DNA of 64,000 bases from Drosophila persimilis. Taxonomy: Eukaryota; Arthropoda; Insecta; Diptera; Drosophilidae. Below are positions 10,566 through 23,235 of this stretch, one piece after another. A program made the position numbers and the translations under genes. The stretch's first letter is position 1. Every line of letters starts with the position of its first letter. The stretch lies in the NCBI RefSeq assembly GCF_003286085.1, contig NW_020825447.1, forward strand, positions 62,001 through 126,000, given 5' to 3'. The notes beneath the pieces are model-generated. The model worked only from the letters and a program-made list of their open reading frames with translations, did no database searches and had not been told where the DNA came from.

Positions 10566-13500
10566 TCAACACATTGGGAGCGGCGCTAATTTGTGTATGG
10601 GCCGCCGAAAAACCGCTCCAGTGCTAGTCCTTATTTCGACGACCCTGACCATGCCGTCCTCTCCTGCGTGCGTGGCTATGACCCTCCCTACGAGCCACTC
10701 CTGAGGCGGCAGATTGTCCTCGGCCACGATGACGAGGTCTCCTTCCTCGAGGTTCGGTTGCTGCTGGTGCCATTTGCCCCGAATTTGCAGCCCCAGGACA
10801 TATTCGCGGGACCATCGCTGCCAAAACGCTTGCCTGACTGACGAGACAAGTCGCCATCGCCGCAAGCAACTGAGACTCTCCTGGTCCGGAGTCCGCAGTG
10901 CTGGGGGGGCGATGAGCGACCCGCCTGTCAGCTGGTGCCCGGGTGTTAGGGCCTCGCCGTCGCTTGGATCTTGGCTGATGGCTCCCAGCGGCCTCGAGTT
11001 CATTATGGCCTCGATGCCGACGAGGACTGTGGCGAGCTCTTCGGCGGTTAGGAGCGCGCTGCCTACCGCCCGTAGGAGTAGGCTCTTGGCAGTTTTTACA
11101 CCTGCCTCCCATAGCCCTCCCATGTGAGGAGCTCGCGGCGGTATGAACGAAAATTCGCATCCGTTTTTTGACGCAAAGTCGCAAATTGCGTCTCCCTGCT
11201 CCTTGAGCCTGATCCGCAGAGCGCTGAGATGGCGGCTCGCTCCGACGAAGTTCGTCCCGTTGTCGCAATGAACGACTTGGGGATATCCTCGGCGCCCGAC
11301 GAACCTTTGAAAAGCCAACAAAAAACAATCAGTGGTTAGATCGGAAACTATTTCTAGGTGAACCGCCTTGGACGCAAAACAAACAAAAAGCGCAATGTAT
11401 GACTTGTATGGGGGCCTTCCGCGAATTTTCAATGTCGTGTGCACTGGTCCACAAAAATCAACGCCGCAAATTGAAAATGGGCGGAGAGCACGGAGTCGAT
11501 CTGCGGGTAAATTCCCCATGAGTTGCGTCAGCAATCGAGGCTTGCATTTAAAACAGCGCATACATGATCGAACTGTCTGACGGCAGACCTCCTGAGCGTT
11601 CACTATCCACACGCTCTGTCGAAGGATGCTCACAAGTGCTCGTGAAAATTCGACATGAAAATTCGAATGGTGCAGATGACGAATATAGCTTCGCACGAAT
11701 TGCGAGCGCTTAGTCAAAAGCAGACGAAACTTGGCATCGTATGATATAGGAGCTTTAGCTAGTCGCCCCCCCACTCGCAACAACGAAAAGTTACACCAAG
11801 TCCCTGTGTCTTCATGGATGAATGGGTTCAACCGCTGAAGACTAGGACCAATTGTAGATCCTTTCCTAACCTTTTCGATTTCTCCTTGATACTCGTGATG
11901 CTGGACGATTTCGACAATTTTATAAAAGGCTTCATTGTATTCGGTCGGTGAGATAGTTTTTTCGAATTTTAGGCTTGGGTCTTTACATTTTCTTATAAAG
12001 CGGAACACATACACAAACACTCTAAGCAGTTTGAGGTGTGACGAGAATCCCTCGATGACATCTAACAGCTCCGAACTTCGCACAGCCGCGGTCAGCCCGA
12101 CCCCAGTCTTCCTCTTTTCCAGCTGAAGATCATCGGAGTGTTCGAAATGAGCGTTCTTGGGCCAGTTTTCTTCTTCCTCTTTCAGAAATGATGGTCCTTC
12201 GAACCAAATTGACTGAACGATTTCGTCGACGTCACAACCTCTTGAGACAATATCTGCTGGGTTCTGTTTCGTGGGTACATGCCGCCACGTAGCATCATCT
12301 GACCACTCTTGAATCTCAGCCACTCTATTTGAAACGAAAATCGACAACGACGATGGATGAGACCGGATCCAATGGAGAGTTACCTCTGAATCCGACCAAT
12401 AAACGACTCGTTCAATGGGCACGTTTAATAGGGGCTTGATTCTGTGACAGAGATCTGCGAGAAGGTGAGCGGCACATAACTCAAGCCTTGGGAGCGTTTT
12501 GGTCTTGAGCGGCGCTACTTTGGATTTCGAAGTCAACAATGATACTTTTAAACCTTCTGCAGTTCTGCTACGTATATAGACGCACGCTCCATACGCTCTC
12601 ATGGAGGCGTCAGCAAAGGCATGTATTTGAACCGGTGACATCGGATCGGAATACACAAACCGAGATATGGATATGTCTTCCAATTGAGATAGTGTATTTT
12701 TCAACTTATTCCACGCTGTTTCCAAATGCAGCGGGATCGACTCATCCCAAACTAGTTTGTTAAGCCAAAGCTCCTGCAATAGGATCTTGCCTTTTATAAC
12801 GATAGGACTTAATAAACCAAGGGGGTCAAACAACTTTGATGTCACCGATAGTATGTTCCGTTTTGTCGCTCGGAGACCCATAACTGAATTGTCAATTTTG
12901 AACTTAAAGGCATCGTCAGTAGGTAACCATGAGATTCCTAACGCCTTTGTCGACTCTGAATCCGAGATTGTTATGGGTTTGGCTGTGCTCTCAGATGCGG
13001 TGATCTCGGGTGAGTTTGAAAACCACTTAGTCAACTCAAACCCTGCGGTCTGAAGAACCTGAGACACTTCGGACTTAATTGCCCTTAGCTCCTCTACGCA
13101 TGCAGCACCAGTCAACAAGTCATCGACGTAAAAGTCGGACCCAATAACGTTAGCAGCTCTAGGGAATGAGAGCTTCGCAGACTCACTCAACCTTTTCAAA
13201 CACCGGATAGCTAAGAATGGGGCTGGTCCAGTCCCATAGGTTACAGTGTTGAGCTTGTATAATCTCAAGGATTCAGAAGGGTCTCTTCTCCACACTATGA
13301 GCTGAAACTGCCGATCCGCTTCGTTCACCATCACTTGGCGATACATCTTTTTAACATCAGCAGTCAGGGCAAACCTGTGCAGACGGAAACGGAGCAGTGT
13401 CGAGTATAATTCCTCTTGAATGGTAGGTCCCACCATCAGAATGTCATTTAAGGCCACCTGTGAGGACGTCTTGGACGAAGCATCGAACACGACTCGGAGC

Positions 13501-15715
13501 TTGGTAGACGTACTTTGGGGCCTCAGAACACACTGATGAGGGATTACGTAGTGTGGAGTAGACGGAATCGTATTGTCAGTAGGAGACATATGACCTAAGG
13601 AGAGGTACTCTTCCATGAATTCCAAGTACATTTTCTTGAACTCAGGGTCACGATGCAATCGTCTTTCAAGCGACAAAAACCGCCGTTTCGCAACCTCAAA
13701 GGAGTTGCCTAAACAATTTGGATCTGATTTAAACGGGAGCGTTACTTCGAACCGACCTGATGATAGTACCTGAGTCGTCTTACGATAGTGTTCTTGACAT
13801 AGCTTGTGCTCAGGTGTGGCAATTTTCTTGGTAGATGGCATTTCTTCCAGTGACCAAAACTTTTTCAAGGTCCTATCGATGGATACTAGCAACTCTTCAC
13901 TGCAACTCAAACTGTTTGTAATTTGAGGAGCAGAACTCCTGGAAACATATTTTCCCGACACAACCCAACCAAGAAGGGTTTTCTGAAGAGTTGGAAAGTC
14001 AGGACCTTGTTTAATTTGACCAACACTAATAATTCAAAGAACGATTCTGCTCCAATTAACATATCTATTCTTTGTGGCTTGTAGAAATAAGGGTCTGCCA
14101 GTGGTAGGTTCTCTGGGATTCGCCAGTCAGTCACATTCACTGACTGGTCAGGGTGATAACCTGAAATTGATTTCAGGATCCAAATTTTAAAGGAGAACTC
14201 ACTACCATTTATTCGCGACTTCACCACTGTGTGTATTTTATCCTTTACTTGAGAATTAGATTCACCAATTCCAAGCAAGTTAATACAGGACTCCTCTCTA
14301 CGGATCTGTAAGCGATTAGAGAGGTCCTCGGTAATGAAATTTGTTTGTGATCCAGAGTCGAGCAGAGCTCTGGCCAGAATGTGTTCACCGCTCTTAGTTC
14401 GGACGCTTACGATCGACGTAGCCAGAATTACCCTGTCCAACGCTGTCGCATGCAAAACATGTGACGTGGAAGGTTGATTCTGATTTGATGGAGGAGAAGG
14501 ACTCTCTTGGGGTGGTGGCAACGAGAGACTATTAGCCGACACTGTGTATCGATGCAATAATGTATGATGTGAGCGGCTGCACACTCGACATTTATTGGCT
14601 TTGCATTTTACAACAGCGTGGCCTTTTCGCAGACAATTAATGCATAGGGATGCCGACTTAGCAAACTCAAACCTTTGCATAACCGAGAGACGCGAAAATG
14701 AAGGGCAATTTGACACTACATGGTCTCCTGAATTGCAGTAGCTACGAGTTTGCTGAGTTCTACTGTTGGTGGAAGTGGAAGAACAAGCAAATGAACTGCG
14801 ATTATGTTGCTTGCTTGGCATGACTTTGTCTTGCCTTGGCTTGGTCGATTCTTCAGCAGACAGATGCTGGTATCGACGATTCAAGACTTTCTCAAAGTCG
14901 GACCAAAGCGGCAACTTCTCATAAGTAAGCTGTTCATCCCACTTTTGTTTCGTCACTGGGTCGACTCTGTTTAAAACGAGATGAATGAGCATTGCATTCG
15001 AAATTGTTGTATCATCTCCGATCGACAGTAACGATCCGTAAATCGACGAAACAGTATCGATTAGAGTTCTTAGAGATGATGCAGATTGATGCGACATTCT
15101 CGGCAGATTGAACAATGTGGAAATATTATTCGTGAAAATCAAATAATCGTTGTCATACACTCGTTTTAGGCCAGCCATGGCCTTTTCATAATTTGCCTCG
15201 GTGACTTGGAACGCCTTTATTGTTCCTAATGCTTCATCAGAGAGGCACGAAATCAAATGATTAAATTTTTCGATCACCGGTATGCTGTTGTCGCTATGGA
15301 CTAGTCTTTCAAAAAGGCTAATGAAATTTTTGAATTCCGAGTGTTTACCACTAAATTTGGGTAATGCCAATTTCCGATGTCTAGCATGAGTTGGGGCTGA
15401 AGAAGACACTGGCTTCGTCTCGCTTGCTGCATCAAAGGCGGCGATAAGCGACATTATCTTTCCTTTGGTGACAATTATCAGCTCTTCCAACTCGGCTGCA
15501 TATGCATCATCACCTGTTATATCCTCGATTTGCTCCTGCAAATGGTTAGCCTTTTCAATTGAAGCATTCAAACAATCTAATCTACATTGTAATTCCGGTA
15601 ATTGCAAAGGAATCGACCCTTGATCTAATCGATCCTCTAAGCGGCGAATGCTTTTTACTCTACTTTTGAGCTTAATCTTTAAGTCTTCAAGAGTGGGTTA
15701 ACTTTTTTCTGCCAT
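10566..15715 (-). pseudogene. BEL/Pao gag-pol, element A (stop and frameshift)
   Basis: Gag begins at the ATG at 15713-15715, but codon 6 is TAA where element B has AAA. From 15700 down to about 14030 the frame is otherwise open, with the N-terminal coil, the Gag domain found in Pao proteins, CCHC knuckles (about 14640-14720) and the protease motif LLDSGSQTNF (14352-14370). A single missing base near 14028 shifts the frame. Pol (13961-10566) is then uninterrupted: RT with YVDD at 13120-13136, RNase H, integrase HHCC and D,D,E (CGVDFCGP, HCDNGTNF, WEAGVKTAK). There is no env. It ends LAPLPMC about 28 bp before the LTR. Confidence 0.85.
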
Positions 15716-15740
15716 AATGGTTGTGTTTTTATTTATTTAT

Positions 15741-16402
15741 TATACCCGATACTCAAAATGAGTATTGGGGTATATTAGATTTGTGGTAAAAGTGTATGTG
15801 TGTAACGTCCAGAAGGAATCGTTTCCGACCCCATAAAGTATATATATTCTTGATCAGCATTAATAGCCGAGTCGATTGAGCCATGTCTGTCTGTCCGTCC
15901 GTCCGTCTGTCCGTCTGTCCGTCCGTCCGTCTGTCCGTCTGTCCGTCTGTCCGTCCCCTTCAGCGCCTAATGCTCAAAGACTATAAGAGCTAGAGCAACG
16001 ATGTTTTGGATCCAGACTTCTGTGATATGTCACTGCTCCAAAAATTATTCAAAACTTTGCCCCGCCCACTTCCGCCCCCACAAAGGGCGAAAATCTGTGG
16101 CATCCACAATATTGCAGATTTGAGAAAACTAAAAACGCAGAATCATAGATAATGACCATATCTATTATTGCTGAATCTGGATCAGATCAGATCATTTTTA
16201 TAGCCAAAAGGAACAAATCAATTTGCAGTGGCTACGCAGCGCCCGACGTCACGCTCAGACTGATTTTCTGTCTCTCTCGCACGCACTCTTTGTCGTGTCG
16301 TTTAATATTAGCGGCGTCTGCCGGAGGAGAGCCATACTGACTTAGTATCGGGTATAACCGTAGAGTTGCGGTGTCCGCAGCAACTCCCAACGTTCCCCCT
16401 CG
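15741..16402 (+). mobile_element. DINE-1-like Helentron inserted in the BEL A leader
   Basis: 662 bp, from TATACCCGATACTC to CGTTCCCCCTCG, with GTCC microsatellite (15889-15955), inverted copy of the start at about 16345-16357 and the 3' hairpin at 16363-16387. The equivalent leader position in element B (about 22936-22960) is an uninterrupted TTTATT/TATTAT run, so B is the empty site. Insertion is between T residues with no target duplication. Confidence 0.9.
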
Positions 16403-16506
16403 TTTATTATTATTATTATTTTTTTTTTTTTTTTAAATTTTTGAACGAGAACGATAATCGAAAACGAATTTTAATTGAGGCACGAGGTATCAAGGAAAAG
16501 AGTTGT

Positions 16507-16671
16507 TGCAAGTAACAGCCGAAAACAATATACCCGTTAGATACAGGGTAGCGCGTCACTTGGCAAGTAACAGCCGAAAACAATATACCCGTTGGATGCA
16601 GGGTAGCGTGTCACTTGGCAAGTAACAGCCGGAAACAATATACCCGTTAGATACAGGGTAGCGCGTCACTT
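16507..16671 (-). repeat. Three 55-bp tandem repeats in BEL A leader
   Basis: Three head-to-tail copies containing AAGTAACAGCC, AATATACCCGTT and GGGTAGCG, differing at a few positions. They lie between the LTR/primer-binding end and gag. Confidence 0.85.
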
Positions 16672-17411
16672 GGCGCACCGTTAAGCTCAAGAGCGGCAAC
16701 GAAAATTCTCCCAACAAATACAACGCAAGCAGCAGTGGAGAAGCGAAAGCGAAAACGAAATAATGCACCGGTGCTGCTGCTTGTATGTATGTGTGGATAT
16801 TTTCTATACGCCGTGGCTTGGGTGAACGAACGAACAAACTTTGTTCTAACGACGAGAAAGGTAGAACAAAATAAGATGGGGGGGTGCGACAGTGATTGCA
16901 GTAAACGAAAGATGTATGTATGTATGTACATATAACTGTTGCGTCCAAATAGCGGTTCACATATGTATGTCTGTTTGGGTCGATATGTATGTATGTATTT
17001 ATGTTTTTAGTTATATTTATGCAATTACTAACAAAATGCATGCAATCAAGCTCTACTATATATGTATCATACGTCTGTGCCTAGAATTGAAGGCGATGTG
17101 CAATGTTTTCAGCACAAGACACCTCAAAGAGAGATCTGAATGTCTTTTGCTCAGCCTTCAAATACCTCTGATTCCTCTTTTGGATTTTTGAATCCAACTG
17201 CTGCTTTCCTGTCTTTTTCGCAGGGCATCCCTCGGCGGTAGCAGAATTGCACAAAAATTATTGTTGGCGCGACCGACGCGATGATATTTTACAAAAATTG
17301 ATTGCCGATTGCACACACACACGACGCGGGCAACGAATATGTTTGCATATGTATACTGCAATTTCTTGTGTCACTGTCACTTGTTTTTTGTTGCCTATAA
17401 TTCACTTTACA
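16672..17411. other. BEL A 5' leader, no gene
   Basis: Noncoding leader between the minisatellite and the primer-binding site, repeated almost exactly in element B (23236-24002). It has TATG/GTAT microsatellites (TATGTATG near 16915-17000) and a run of seven G near 16876, which is expanded to 23 in B. No frame is shared as a plausible gene. Confidence 0.6.
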
Positions 17412-17429
17412 GTCCACCCGGGGGCGCCA
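17412..17429 (-). other. Probable primer-binding site, element A
   Basis: Directly after the 5' LTR on the minus strand comes TGGCGCCCCCGGGTGG. A TGG start complementary to a tRNA 3' CCA is the usual minus-strand primer site. The same sequence follows the LTR at 24021. I do not assign the tRNA. Confidence 0.6.
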
Positions 17430-17751
17430 TGAAAAATTAGAAGAGTTTTTCTAATCAGTTACCGAAAACTTTGGGTGGCTGTAATTTAAATTATTTATTT
17501 GGCGGGGCGAAAAACTTGATACGCTCGATCTTTCAAGGTTGGCGAACAACTATATTTTCTTCACAATTCAAATCTCTTACTCTAGCTATCCTACGGTGGC
17601 AAAGCGGGGCGAATTCGCCAAGAGCGAGAGAGCGAGCTTTTATTGCGCTCCCGCTTTGCCCTAGCCTAACTTACACTAGACTTCATAATTCATAATTCAT
17701 AGTTCCATCTATAACTAATAATTGTGGCCATGGATGGAAGGTCACGCAACA
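17430..17751 (-). repeat. BEL/Pao LTR shared by elements A and B
   Basis: 322 bp, the shortest of three because it has fewer TCATAAT heptamers and lacks two bases in GATCTATTTCAAGG. It acts formally as 3' LTR of B and 5' LTR of A. Confidence 0.85.
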
Positions 17752-17779
17752 CCGGCCCCGTTGAACGCCTGCATCGGCT

Positions 17780-20700
17780 TCAACACATTGGGAGCGGCGC
17801 TAATTTGTGTATGGGCCGCCGAAAAACCGCTCCAGTGCTAGTCCTTATTTCGACGACCCTGACCATGCCGTCCTCTCCTGCGTGCGTGGCTATGACCCTC
17901 CCTACGAGCCACTCCTGAGGCGGCAGATTGTCCTCGGCCACGATGACGAGGTCTCCTTCCTCGAGGTTCGGTTGCTGCTGGTGCCATTTGCCCCGAATTT
18001 GCAGCCCCAGGACATATTCGCGGGACCATCGCTGCCAAAACGCTTGCCTGACTGACGAGACAAGGCGCCATCGCCGCAAGCAACTGAGACTCTCCTGGTC
18101 CGGAGTCCGCAGTGCTGGGGGGGCGATGAGCGACCCGCCTGTCAGCTGGTGCCCGGGTGTTAGGGCCTCGCCGTCGCTTGGATCTTGGCTGATGGCTCCC
18201 AGCGGCCTCGAGTTCATTATGGCCTCGATGCCGACGAGGACTGTGGCGAGCTCTTCGGCGGTTAGGAGCGCGCTGCCTACCGCCCGTAGGAGTAGGCTCT
18301 TGGCAGTTTTTACACCTGCCTCCCATAGCCCTCCCATGTGAGGAGCTCGCGGCGGTATGAACGAAAATTCGCATCCGTTTTTTGACGCAAAGTCGCAAAT
18401 TGCGTCTCCCTGCTCCTTGAGCCTGATCCGCAGAGCGCTGAGATGGCGGCTCGCTCCGACGAAGTTCGTCCCGTTGTCGCAATGAACGACTTGGGGATAT
18501 CCTCGGCGCCCGACGAACCTTTGAAAAGCCAACAAAAAACAATCAGTGGTTAGATCGGAAACTATTTCTAGGTGAACCGCCTTGGACGCAAAACAAACAA
18601 AAAGCGCAATGTATGACTTGTATGGGGGCCTTCCGCGAATTTTCAATGTCGTGTGCACTGGTCCACAAAAATCAACGCCGCAAATTGAAAATGGGCGGAG
18701 AGCACGGAGTCGATCTGCGGGTAAATTCCCCATGAGTTGCGTCAGCAATCGAGGCTTGCATTTAAAACAGCGCATACATGATCGAACTGTCTGACGGCAG
18801 ACCTCCTGAGCGTTCACTATCCACACGCTCTGTCGAAGGATGCTCACAAGTGCTCGTGAAAATTCGACATGAAAATTCGAATGGTGCAGATGACGAATAT
18901 AGCTTCGCACGAATTGCGAGCGCTTAGTCAAAAGCAGAGGAAACTTGGCATCGTATGATATAGGAGCTTTAGCTAGTCGCCCCCCCACTCGCAACAACGA
19001 AAAGTTACACCAAGTCCCTGTGTCTTCATGGATGAATGGGTTCAACCGCTGAAGACTAGGACCAATTGTAGATCCTTTCCTAACCTTTTCGATTTCTCCT
19101 TGATACTCGTGATGCTGGACGATTTCGATAATTTTATAAAAGGCTTCATTGTATTCGGTCGGTGAGATAGTTTTTTCGAATTTTAGGCTTGGGTCTTTAC
19201 ATTTTCTTATAAAGCGGAACACATACACAAACACTCTAAGCAGTTTGAGGTGTGACGAGAATCCCTCGATGACATCTAACAGCTCCGAACTTCGCACAGC
19301 CGCGGTCAGCCCGACCCCAGTCTTCCTCTTTTCCAGCTGAAGATCATCGGAGTGTTCGAAATGAGCGTTCTTGGGCCAGTTTTCTTCTTCCTCTTTCAGA
19401 AATGATGGTCCTTCGAACCAAATTGACTGAACGATTTCGTCGACGTCACAACCTCTTGAGACAATATCTGCTGGGTTCTGTTTCGTGGGTACATGCCGCC
19501 ACGTAGCATCATCTGACCACTCTTGAATCTCAGCCACTCTATTTGAAACGAAAATCGACAACGACGATGGATGAGACCGGATCCAATGGAGAGTTACCTC
19601 TGAATCCGACCAATAAACGACTCGTTCAATGGGCACGTTTAATAGGGGCTTGATTCTGTGACAGAGATCTGCGAGAAGGTGAGCGGCACATAACTCAAGC
19701 CTTGGGAGCGTTTTGGTCTTGAGCGGCGCTACTTTGGATTTCGAAGTCAACAATGATACTTTTAAACCTTCTGCAGTTCTGCTACGTATATAGACGCACG
19801 CTCCATACGCTCTCATGGAGGCGTCAGCAAAGGCATGTATTTGAACCGGTGACATCGGATCGGAATACACAAACCGAGATATGGATATGTCTTCCAATTG
19901 AGATAGTGTATTTTTCAACTTATTCCACGCTGTTTCCAAATGCAGCGGGATCGACTCATCCCAAACTAGTTTGTTAAGCCAAAGCTCCTGCAATAGGATC
20001 TTGCCTTTTATAACGATAGGACTTAATAAACCAAGGGGGTCAAACAACTTTGATGTCACCGATAGTATGTTCCGTTTTGTCGCTCGGAGACCCATAACTG
20101 AATTGTCAATTTTGAACTTAAAGGCATCGTCAGTAGGTAACCATGAGATTCCTAACGCCTTTGTCGACTCTGAATCCGAGATTGTTATGGGTTTGGCTGT
20201 GCTCTCAGATGCGGTGATCTCGGGTGAGTTTGAAAACCACTTAGTCAACTCAAACCCTGCGGTCTGAAGAACCTGAGACACTTCGGACTTAATTGCCCTT
20301 AGCTCCTCTACGCATGCAGCACCAGTCAACAAGTCATCGACGTAAAAGTCGGACCCAATAACGTTAGCAGCTCTAGGGAATGAGAGCTTCGCAGACTCAC
20401 TCAACCTTTTCAAACACCGGATAGCTAAGAATGGGGCTGGTCCAGTCCCATAGGTTACAGTGTTGAGCTTGTATAATCTCAAGGATTCAGAAGGGTCTCT
20501 TCTCCACACTATGAGCTGAAACTGCCGATCCGCTTCGTTCACCATCACTTGGCGATACATCTTTTTAACATCAGCAGTCAGGGCAAACCTGTGCAGACGG
20601 AAACGGAGCAGTGTCGAGTATAATTCCTCTTGAATGGTAGGTCCCACCATCAGAATGTCATTTAAGGCCACCTGTGAGGACGTCTTGGACGAAGCATCGA

Positions 20701-22929
20701 ACACGACTCGGAGCTTGGTAGACGTACTTTGGGGCCTCAGAACACACTGATGAGGGATTACGTAGTGTGGAGTAGACGGAATCGTATTGTCAGTAGGAGA
20801 CATATGACCTAAGGAGAGGTACTCTTCCATGAATTCCAAGTACATTTGCTTGAACTCAGGGTCACGATGCAATCGTCTTTCAAGCGACAAAAACCGCCGT
20901 TTCGCAACCTCAAAGGAGTTGCCTAAACAATTTGGATCTGATTTAAACGGGAGCCTTACTTCGAACCGACCTGATGATAGTACCTGAGTCGTCTTACGAT
21001 AGTGTTCTTGACATAGCTTGTGCTCAGGTGTGGCAATTTTCTTGGTAGATGGCATTTCTTCCAGTGACCAAAACTTTTTCAAGGTCCTATCGATGGATAC
21101 TAGCAACTCTTCACTGCAACTCAAACTGTTTGTAATTTGAGGAGCAGAACTCCTGGAAACATATTTTCCCGACACAACCCAACCAAGAAGGGTTTTCTGA
21201 AGAGTTTGAAAGTCAGGACCTTGTTTAATTTGACCAACAGCTAATAATTCAAAGAACGATTCTGCTCCAATTAACATATCTATTCTTTGTGGCTTGTAGA
21301 AATAAGGGTCTGCCAGTGGTAGGTTCTCTGGGATTCGCCAGTCAGTCACATTCACTGACTGGTCAGGGTGATAACCTGAAATTGATTTCAGGATCCAAAA
21401 ATCAAAGGAGAACTCACTACCATTTATTCGCGACTTCACCACTGTGTGTATTTTATCCTTTACTTGAGAATTAGATTCACCAATTCCAAGCAAGTTAATA
21501 CAGGACTCCTCTCTACGGATCTGTAAGCGATTAGCGAGGTCCTCGGTAATGAAATTTGTTTGTGATCCAGAGTCGAGCAGAGCTCTGGCCAGAATGTGTT
21601 CACCGCTCTTAGTTCGGACGCTTACGATCGACGTAGCCAGAATTACCCTGTCCAACGCTGTCGCATGCAAAACATGTGACGTGGAAGGTTGATTCTGATT
21701 TGATGGAGGAGAAGGACTCTCTTGGGGTGGTGGCAACGCGAGACTATTAGCCGACACTGTGTATCGATGCAATAATGTATGATGTGAGCGGCTGCACACT
21801 CGACATTTATTGGCTTTGCATTTTACAACAGCGTGGCCTTTTCGCAGACAATTAATGCATAGGGATGCCGACTTAGCAAACTCAAACCTTTGCATCACCG
21901 AGAGACGCGAAAATGAAGGGCAATTTGACACTACATGGTCTCCTGAATTGCAGTAGCTATAAGTTTGCTGAGTTCTACTGTTGGTGGAAGTGGAAGAACA
22001 AGCAAATGAACTGCGATTATGTTGCTTGCTTGGCATGACTTTGTCTTGCCTTGGCTTGGTCGATTCTTCAGCAGACAGATGCTGGTATCGACGATTCAAG
22101 ACTTTCTCAAAGTCGGACCAAAGCGGCAACTTCTCATAAGTAAGCTGTTCATCCCACTTTTGTTTCGTCACTGGGTCGACTCTGTTTAAAACGAGATGAA
22201 TGAGCATTGCATTCGAAATTGTTGTATCATCTCCGATCGACAGTAACGATCCGTAAATCGACGAAACAGTATCGATTAGAGTTCTTAGAGATGATGCAGA
22301 TTGATGCGACATTCTCGGCAGATTGAACAATGTGGAAATATTATTCGTGAAAATCAAATAATCGTTGTCATACACTCGTTTTAGGCCAGCCATGGCCTTT
22401 TCATAATTTGCCTCGGTGACTTGGAACGCCTTTATTGTTCCTAATGCTTCATCAGAGAGGCACGAAATCAAATGATTAAATTTTTCGATCACCGGTATGC
22501 TGTGGTCGCTATGGACTAGTCTTTCAAAAGGCTAATGAAATTTTTGAATTCCGAGTGTTTACCACTAAATTTGGGTAATGCCAATTTCGGATGTCTAGCA
22601 TGAGTTGGGGCTGAAGAAGACACTGGCTTCGTCTCGCTTGCTGCATCAAAGGTGGCGATAAGCGACATTATCTTTCCTTTGGTGACAATTATCAGCTCTT
22701 CCAGCTCGGCTGCATATGCATCATCACCTGTTATATCCTCGATTTGCTCCTGCAAATGGTTAGCCTTTTCAATTGAAGCATTCAAACAATCTAATCTACA
22801 TTGTAATTCCGGTAATTGCAAAGGAATCGACCCTTGGTCTAATCGATCCTCTAAGCGGCGAATGCTTTTTACTCTACTTTTGAGCTTAATCTTTAAGTCT
22901 TCAAGAGTGGGTTTACTTTTTTCTGCCAT
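17780..22929 (-). pseudogene. BEL/Pao gag-pol, element B (one frameshift)
   Basis: Gag starts at 22929 (MAEKSKPTLEDLK) and is open to about 22520. There an A5 run of element A is A4, shifting the frame. From 22492 to 17780 a single 1570-codon frame encodes the rest. It has Gag, CCHC knuckles (about residues 175-235), protease LLDSGSQTNF (about 304), reverse transcriptase FYVDDLLTG (about 714), RNase H (HAFADAS, YWSDSEV), integrase zinc region and catalytic D (CGVDFCGP about 1270), D (HCDNGTNF about 1340) and E (WEAGVKTAK about 1392). Length and order are those of a full BEL/Pao polyprotein without env. Only one base separates this copy from an open gag-pol. Confidence 0.88.
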
Positions 22930-22934
22930 AATGG

Positions 22935-22990
22935 TTGTGTTTTTATTTATTTATTTATTATTATTATTATTATTTTTTTTTTTTTAATTT
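22935..22990. repeat. TTTA/TTA/T microsatellite in BEL B leader
   Basis: TTTATT, TTATTA and poly(T) runs just upstream of gag on the minus strand. This is the empty target of the DINE found in element A. Confidence 0.8.
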
Positions 22991-23070
22991 TATATTTTTG
23001 AACGAGAACGATAATCGAAAACGAATTTTAATTGAATGTCGAGGCACGAGGTATCAAGGGAAAGAGTTGT

Positions 23071-23235
23071 TGCAAGTAACAGCCGAAAACAATATACCCG
23101 TTAGATACAGGGTAGCGCGTCACTTGGCAAGTAACAGCCGAAAACAATATACCCGTTGGATGCAGGGTAGCGCGTCACTTGGCAAGTAACAGCCGAAAAC
23201 AATATACCCGTTGGATGTAGGGTAGCGCGTCACTT
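23071..23235 (-). repeat. Three 55-bp tandem repeats in BEL B leader
   Basis: Same minisatellite as at 16507-16671, three copies with a few private substitutions. Confidence 0.85.

Noticed and set aside
10624-11328. Arginine-rich 234-codon minus-strand frame in the BEL integrase region, repeated at 17838-18542
   Set aside because: An out-of-frame shadow of the integrase frame, with no motif of its own.
15889-15955. Regular GTCTGTCC repeats as a possible CRISPR or satellite array
   Set aside because: A short microsatellite that is a fixed part of DINE-1-type elements; no spacers.
16735-16935. Small plus-strand frames in the BEL leaders (16735, 16892, 23335)
   Set aside because: Noncoding leader with microsatellites; the frames change between the two copies where the G run changes.
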